NCBI RefSeq assembly: GCF_002078875.1
Contig: NC_034410.1
Location: 75,794,661-75,858,660, forward strand
Direction: 5' to 3'
Length of the DNA stretch: 64,000 nt
From: Numida meleagris
Taxonomy: Eukaryota > Chordata > Aves > Galliformes > Numididae
Translations under genes and position numbers: made by a program
The notes under the pieces: generated by a model
The model's database searches: none
Seen by the model: the letters and a program-made list of their open reading frames with translations, nothing else
Told to the model about the DNA's origin: nothing
Shown: piece after piece, positions 58,836 to 64,000 of the stretch
Numbering within the stretch: the stretch's first letter is position 1
How the letters are laid out: each line of letters begins with the position of its first letter

Positions 58836-60290
58836 TTTTGTGTGTCATTGGCAAATATGGTAAGCCTGTTGTTCACTCTGTTTCAAATCACTTATAAATG
58901 TATCGAACAATGTTGAACCAGAGCTTTGCTTGTGGATGCCTTCAGCTGTGAGAATTTACCATTTATTCCTACTCTTTATCCCCTTCTTAAGAAAGAACTT
59001 CACCATACAGAAACCATCTGGATACTTAGTTCACGTTCATCACAGTGTCCGCTAATTCTGTTCCATGCAATCGGCTCTACTAAATTGCCTAACACAAATC
59101 AGATCCCCCTGGAAATGGTGTTGCAGTCGAGGTCTTCAGTTCTCAGATACAGCCTCAGTTTTAACCTATGCAATTTTTCAGTTCCTTTAGCAACTTCTAA
59201 GTGAATACCAACTGATCTTCCAGTTTGTTACAGAATGTTAGCTTGTTTCACAAATATTTTGAAGTCACTTGAATTTCAGACAGATACTCTCGTAAGAGCC
59301 TCTCAGTGAGTTCTTACCATGGGAATTTCCCATGAAATAGCAGAAACCATTCTGAAGGAATCACTTAGTTTCTGTTCAATGAACCCTTTTGTATCCTGAT
59401 CATCCAATGACCCTACAGAGCCTCCAGGCAGCTTTTTGCTCTTAATGCATTTGAAGAAAGAATTGCTGTTAGTTCTGATGCCTTTGAATATTTGTCCCCT
59501 AATAACAATATTGTAGTATCTTTTTTTATTTAAATTTAATCTGTCAATATTTATGGTCAGTTACGATTAAGGTGATTTCAGCTTTTGGAAGGAGTCTTTT
59601 GGTTTCTAATAACTTCCTTTGCCTTCCTGCTGCACTGTGCTTCTTTTTGTTACATCTGAAGCGTTTCTTAACACCTGAATTGGCCCTGTGTGTGCTTCCA
59701 ATATGGTGTCATTAAGGACTTTTCATGCTGTCTGTGAAATTAACTCTTAGGTCATGTTTGATTTTTGTTGTGTTGGTTTTTCTTTTTTTGTTACATATTT
59801 TCTCTCTCAATGTAACTTAAAACAGGTAAATTTTCTGGCTCTGGTTGGGATGTTGGGTCTGAGCACAGAATGGTCACTGTTAAAGAGCAACTTCTCAGCT
59901 GCATGAAGTCGGACCATCTTTTGTGCACTATTTGAGACTGAGTCTAGAATTCTGCCTTTTCTTGTGGGTATCCTAAGCAGCTCTCTATGCTAGTATCTGA
60001 AATTCAGTCTTTGTGCCGTGTCTTGCTGTCTTGTTTTTTTTGGATATTTTTTTACTGTAAAACCAACAGAAGTAGTTGAAGACTCCAGAAGTATTGATTT
60101 TGTACTCTCCTCACCTCTCTATCCTCTAAAACATCTCTTATCATACATGTTATTTTTAGTCAGTGAGATTGTTCATTTAATTTGATTCGAAGCTCTGTCC
60201 CTATCTTAGTCCGTACTACAAACGTTATCCTGAATGGTATGTTCCTTACCTATTTGTTTTCAAACAGGTAATTTTTAGACTGTAATTTCA
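58836..60290 (-). mobile_element. Ancient CR1-superfamily LINE: endonuclease to RT, minus strand
   Basis: On the minus strand, reading from 60290 leftwards, the ORF2 order endonuclease then RT is recognisable. A GVFNY block near 60080 stands where the family has GDFNY. Next come ELLRIPTRKGRILDSVS (family EQLV-EPTRG---DLVL), then AQKMVRLHAAEKLLF and NSDHS. The SDH catalytic motif (59870-59878) is intact. At the left end, ATTTACCATTTATTCCTACT and GTGTCATTGGCAAATAT correspond to RT palm sequence. Frames are broken by many indels. The sequence resembles CR1 families I know from turtles and crocodilians more than recent avian CR1, implying an insertion old within archosaurs. Confidence 0.7.
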
Positions 60291-63200
60291 TTATGAAAAC
60301 CTTTTTTACTTTATTCATAGGATGAACTTATTCATACCGCAACGAGATCATAATGATACTTCTTAAAACTAACATTTTCATTACTAATTGCTTTTCTCTT
60401 TCATTAGGAACAATATGAATCTGTTGGGAATTGCCTTAATGCATAGTATTCTACAGGGTAGCTAGAAAAGGAATGAATTGTCTAATTATTTTACTAGTTC
60501 TCTTGTTTTTATGTTTCTAATGGCAGAAGTAATGAAAGAGGAAAAATTCAGAAGAGTATTTCAAATATAACTTCTATTGCTACAGAATCTTCTGTGAGAG
60601 AACATGTGATAATTTTGTGCAGTCCTTGAGTTCACTTGTTAACCAGTGCTATTTGGAAGGCTGTTTTTTGATGTTTTTTTAATACTTTAGTCAACTTACA
60701 TATTTTTTCCAATCAATATGTTGTCTGCTAGAATAGAGTTTTTTTGTTTTAAAAGCATCCCTGCCTTTCTGCTGAATTTTCTTGTGGTTTAACACTAATC
60801 TTGTATTTATTTGGAAGCCCAGCCAAGTAGCAAACTGAATTCTGCAGGTATGCAGCAAATCAAGCTTAAGTGTTATTAGCTGTGGGAGAAAAAAAGCAAA
60901 ATCCTGTAGGCATTAGATTGTGCACAGTAGGTTGTTCTAAAAAAATAAACAGCCCAACTTACTTTGTTATATAGTTTCTGAATCTCTGACTAACATTAAT
61001 GAGTAGCTTTTTAATAGCCACATTCAGATCTACTATCCTGATTAAGATTCAATCATAGTTGCAAGTTATGGAGTATGTTCTTGAATGTACTACACTACCA
61101 GTCTATGTACTGGCTGAGAAGTCAGGCCAGGGACAACAAGAGTGACAGTTCACCTGAATAATTTCTGCATTACAACCACGAGAAGAGGAAGGGACAAGAT
61201 GTCTCTAGTTTCTTAGAGCATTCTGGACAGGGGTAAAGCCAATGGTATATAATGCTGGCTCTCTATCTGCATGCAGTGCCTAGGATATAACCTGTGGCTT
61301 CAGAGCTCTGGGATAATTAATAAGAGATGTATAAACTGAGAACTGGAGAGCCCCATGATAAGATGCTGGAGCAGACTTTGAATTTCTAAACACATGAATG
61401 GAAAGACTGCATACAAAGTGTTATGTGGTTTTGGTAGCCATATATGTTGGTGTGTGTACTGACACCTCTGTAGCTATTGCTAGCAGACAAGACCAAAGAC
61501 TGGAAAAGAAAGGAAAAAGCTAGAAACTGGATGTGTTGTTGGGAGTCAAAAAGTATTCTCACAGTGCTTCAATATCTGCAGCACTTCTGGAATTTTCACT
61601 TCATGAGCCCACACTGTTTCACTTCCTTATCTTTCCACATCTATAAACTGTAGAAATAATCTTTACTTCATAATAAAGCATCTTCCTGCCTTATCTGGAC
61701 AATGTTGCTCTTTTCAGAACAGAAATACCCAACAGCTATGTATCAGAAGATCAAGGCGAAAGGCAGCATTCCACAGTTCATTATGATAACAGTTCTGTTT
61801 GTTGTTTTTTTCCTTAACTTTGATTTCATAAATCTTTGATAACTGGGGAATAAATCAGGATTACAAACTCAGGCCAATTTGATATCGAAGTGTCAAGATC
61901 CTTTGCTAAATTCCAGCTCTGTTTCTCTCGCTCTCTGTGGACAATGTCCAGTGTCTCAGAGGTTTAGTTTTGCTACCACCTTGAACTTTACAATTAATAA
62001 TAATAAGCCCTAAAACAAGTCAAAGCTAGTGAGTTAAAAAGTCAATTTATCTTACATCCTCTTTACATTGCTACCCCAAAAGGAGTAGAAGCAAATGTAT
62101 GAGATGAGAAAACTCTTAGTAGTTCTAAGTCTGTTCTCACTCTCACAGGCTTTTACTTGCTTTTCATTACTTTGGGGACTGAAGTATTTTGCATTGGAGG
62201 AAGGGGAGTACCACAGCAATCACGGTGGGTGATCAACCACTGTGTGTGTTCGCAAGGGATGCGAAAGGTAGTGAGAAGAAAAAGGAGTAAGCTAAAAAAT
62301 TAAGCTGAATACAAAACAGGAAGAAAAACCTGGGATTAAAAAGTACTGCACAATTTGTAACAGAAAAAAAAAGTAAAGATAATTAGAATAATTTCAGTGA
62401 TTATTCTGGAGAAGAAATAATGCAATTACAACAGAAGTCTGGGCAATTGGGCAGTATGCCTTCAGAGAGCAAGGAACAGAGGCAAAGGACAGTGTGCCTG
62501 GAGAGCTGAAACATGCATCTGAGTGTAATTGTGATCTCATTTCTATCAGGATCCTAAAAATAGAAAGCAAAATAGGATCTGATTTCTATGAAAGTTTTCT
62601 GAAGCCATAAAGGGACTTCTTTTTCATGTAAGATTACTCCAGTGAAGTAGCAGTATATTTTTAAACACTCTAATCAAGCAAATCTTTCTTGACTCCATAA
62701 ATAATCCATATGAATAATAGCCCTTGGTTGAGAATTGCCATGTTAAGATCTTGCGAAGAAGCCTGTGATTGCTAATGTCATTCGATATCTGGGAAGAGAA
62801 TTCTCAATTCTCTAACTCCAATGTGGTGTTAGAAAGCAGATTCCTTTATTCCTCGTGATACGTACAGGGTGACTTGACAAATCAGGTGTGCGCTCTCCCA
62901 GTTTCTACATTTAAACAGTTAAGTCATACATATGCAGTACATTGGCATATATATTCATTCTTTTCCAAGAACTCATTAATATACGTTCCTCTCTGCCTGC
63001 ATAGTTGTATCTAGGGTGGTCGTATGACCGCTTATTTTATCTACATTTTTCTGTCTTCAGTTTCATCACAGACTTTTGACTGACCTCTAGCTGTTTTTCC
63101 CCAATGTGGCAAACTTCAGTTGCTTGTTAGATCATAATGAGTGATTTCCAAAACAATATATGTGAAATCTGAGGAAAACGTTCTTGCACTTGGTGGGTGC

Positions 63201-63610
63201 AAAAGATAAAAGTAGTTTATTACGACTCCGGTGCTTCTTGTGAAGCAGAATCATTGAGGAAAAACCAAGGCTGTTCACACACCAAGCAAAATTGAAATGG
63301 AAGGTTTTAGAACTAGCACTCATTGATTCCTTTTGCTAAACTAATGTATTGGTCTTTAAACTAATATACTGATCCCTATGGCTAAACAAACCAGCCTATA
63401 TCACTAAAGCCCTGGGATCAGGTGAATGCCTGGGCTAGAGAAATGCAGGTTCTGGCTGACAAAATACCAGCACCTGTCAGCTCCAATGTATCTTAAGGTA
63501 AGTAGGATGATGATCTGAGATTGATAGTAGCTAATCTATGCTGGGCACTTCTTTTAATCCATAATGCAGATTGGCACAACTCTTTGAAAAATATTTTCCA
63601 AAACTCATTG
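60291..63610. other. Unassigned, no gene seen
   Basis: About 3.3 kb of AT-rich DNA. No exon with splice signals, no recognised repeat and no strong motif. It is probably intron or intergenic DNA of the CpG-island gene, but this cannot be shown. Confidence 0.45.
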
Positions 63611-64000
63611 ATTCTAGAATCCTGGAAAACTGAGAAGGGACAGCTGGAGGTCTGCGCCAAGCAGGACTGGCTTCATTATTAGGTCAGATGTGCAGTTCAA
63701 GATCTCCAGATATTGAGACGTAAGGATTCCACAACTGGTCTGGGCAGCCTGTTCCAGCACTTAACCGCTCCTGCTGTGTTGTGTTTGGTTTTTTATTTCT
63801 TTGTTTTGTGTTACGTCCAATAAAAATTTACAGGGCTGCAATTGGTGACTTTTGCCTTTTGTGCATTTGCTGTGTACCTCTGACTAGAATCTGGTGCTGT
63901 CCTCCATTAAGCAGTAAAAATCTGTGACTAAGTCTTCCATAGACCTTTTCTTCTACATACTAAACAAACCAAATTGCTTCATTGTTTCCTTGTTCAGTAT
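63611..64000 (-). mobile_element. CR1 LINE (CR1-Y-like), runs off the right edge
   Basis: Plus-strand text follows the reverse complement of an old CR1 3' region in order: TAGAATCCTGGAAAACTGAG, AAGCAGGACTGGCTTCATTA, TTCCACAACTGGTCTGGGCA, CCTGTTCCAGCACTTAACCG, TCTGACTAGAATCTGGTGCT and CTAAACAAACCAAATTGC. It includes an inserted T-rich patch near 63788-63806. The element continues past the window. Confidence 0.87.

Noticed and set aside
59318..59334. CATGGGAA-T-TTCCCATG inverted repeat
   Set aside because: Only 8-bp arms, inside an old LINE relic; expected by chance.
1..64000. CRISPR arrays, tRNA/rRNA genes, bacterial operons or a novel gene cluster
   Set aside because: No regularly spaced repeats, no tRNA-like folds and no compact gene arrays were found. 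The DNA is a repeat-rich vertebrate locus.

Overview
The window is vertebrate nuclear DNA, almost certainly from a bird and most likely a galliform (chicken-like). The evidence is the repeat load. Nearly all recognisable repeats are CR1 LINEs, many ending in the avian CR1 3' tail (ATTCTATGATTCT-like). There are also two copies of a Galluhop-type mariner (TIR core CTCTGAAAGTAATGCCTCC) and an ERVL-like solo LTR. No Alu, L1 or other mammalian SINE/LINE is seen. There are no operons, prokaryotic genes, CRISPR arrays, tRNA or rRNA genes.

Gene content is very low. Near the left edge, 2937-3057 looks like the 39-codon terminal coding exon of a plus-strand gene whose other exons lie outside the window; I do not recognise the protein. 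From there to about 42 kb I see no convincing gene, only repeats and a few AT-rich, homeobox/SOX-motif-rich stretches that may be conserved enhancers. At 42.11-42.69 kb is the only CpG island. It has E2F, GC-box and RFX X-box-like sites, a G4-prone tract and a good splice donor at 42481, so it is probably the promoter and first exon of a plus-strand gene whose introns fill much of the right third. I could not establish that gene's further exons.

Repeat layout, left to right: mariner (1216-2551); CR1 pieces at 4.9, 11.2 and 12.2 kb; a three-level nest at 19.7-21.5 kb (CR1 interrupted by a hAT/Charlie-type transposon, itself interrupted by a deleted mariner); CR1 at 22.8, 29.7-30.8 (long, with reverse-transcriptase relic), 34.8 and 41.5 kb; the CpG island; homopolymer-rich intron-like DNA at 42.7-54.3 kb; CR1 at 54.3 and 56.6 kb; an old repeat cluster at 57.2-60.3 kb (plus-strand CR1 ORF1/endonuclease relic holding a solo LTR with a 5-bp target duplication, abutting a minus-strand ancient CR1 endonuclease/RT relic); and a CR1 running off the right edge.

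No new defence, toxin or biosynthetic system is visible. The most informative observations are the nested-transposon stratigraphy with target duplications, the two ancient CR1 relics that keep readable catalytic motifs, the X-box CpG island and a SOX-type inverted repeat in a candidate enhancer 0.9 kb upstream of it. Everything was read by eye, so repeat family names and boundaries (about +/-15 bp unless a target duplication fixes them) should be treated as provisional.
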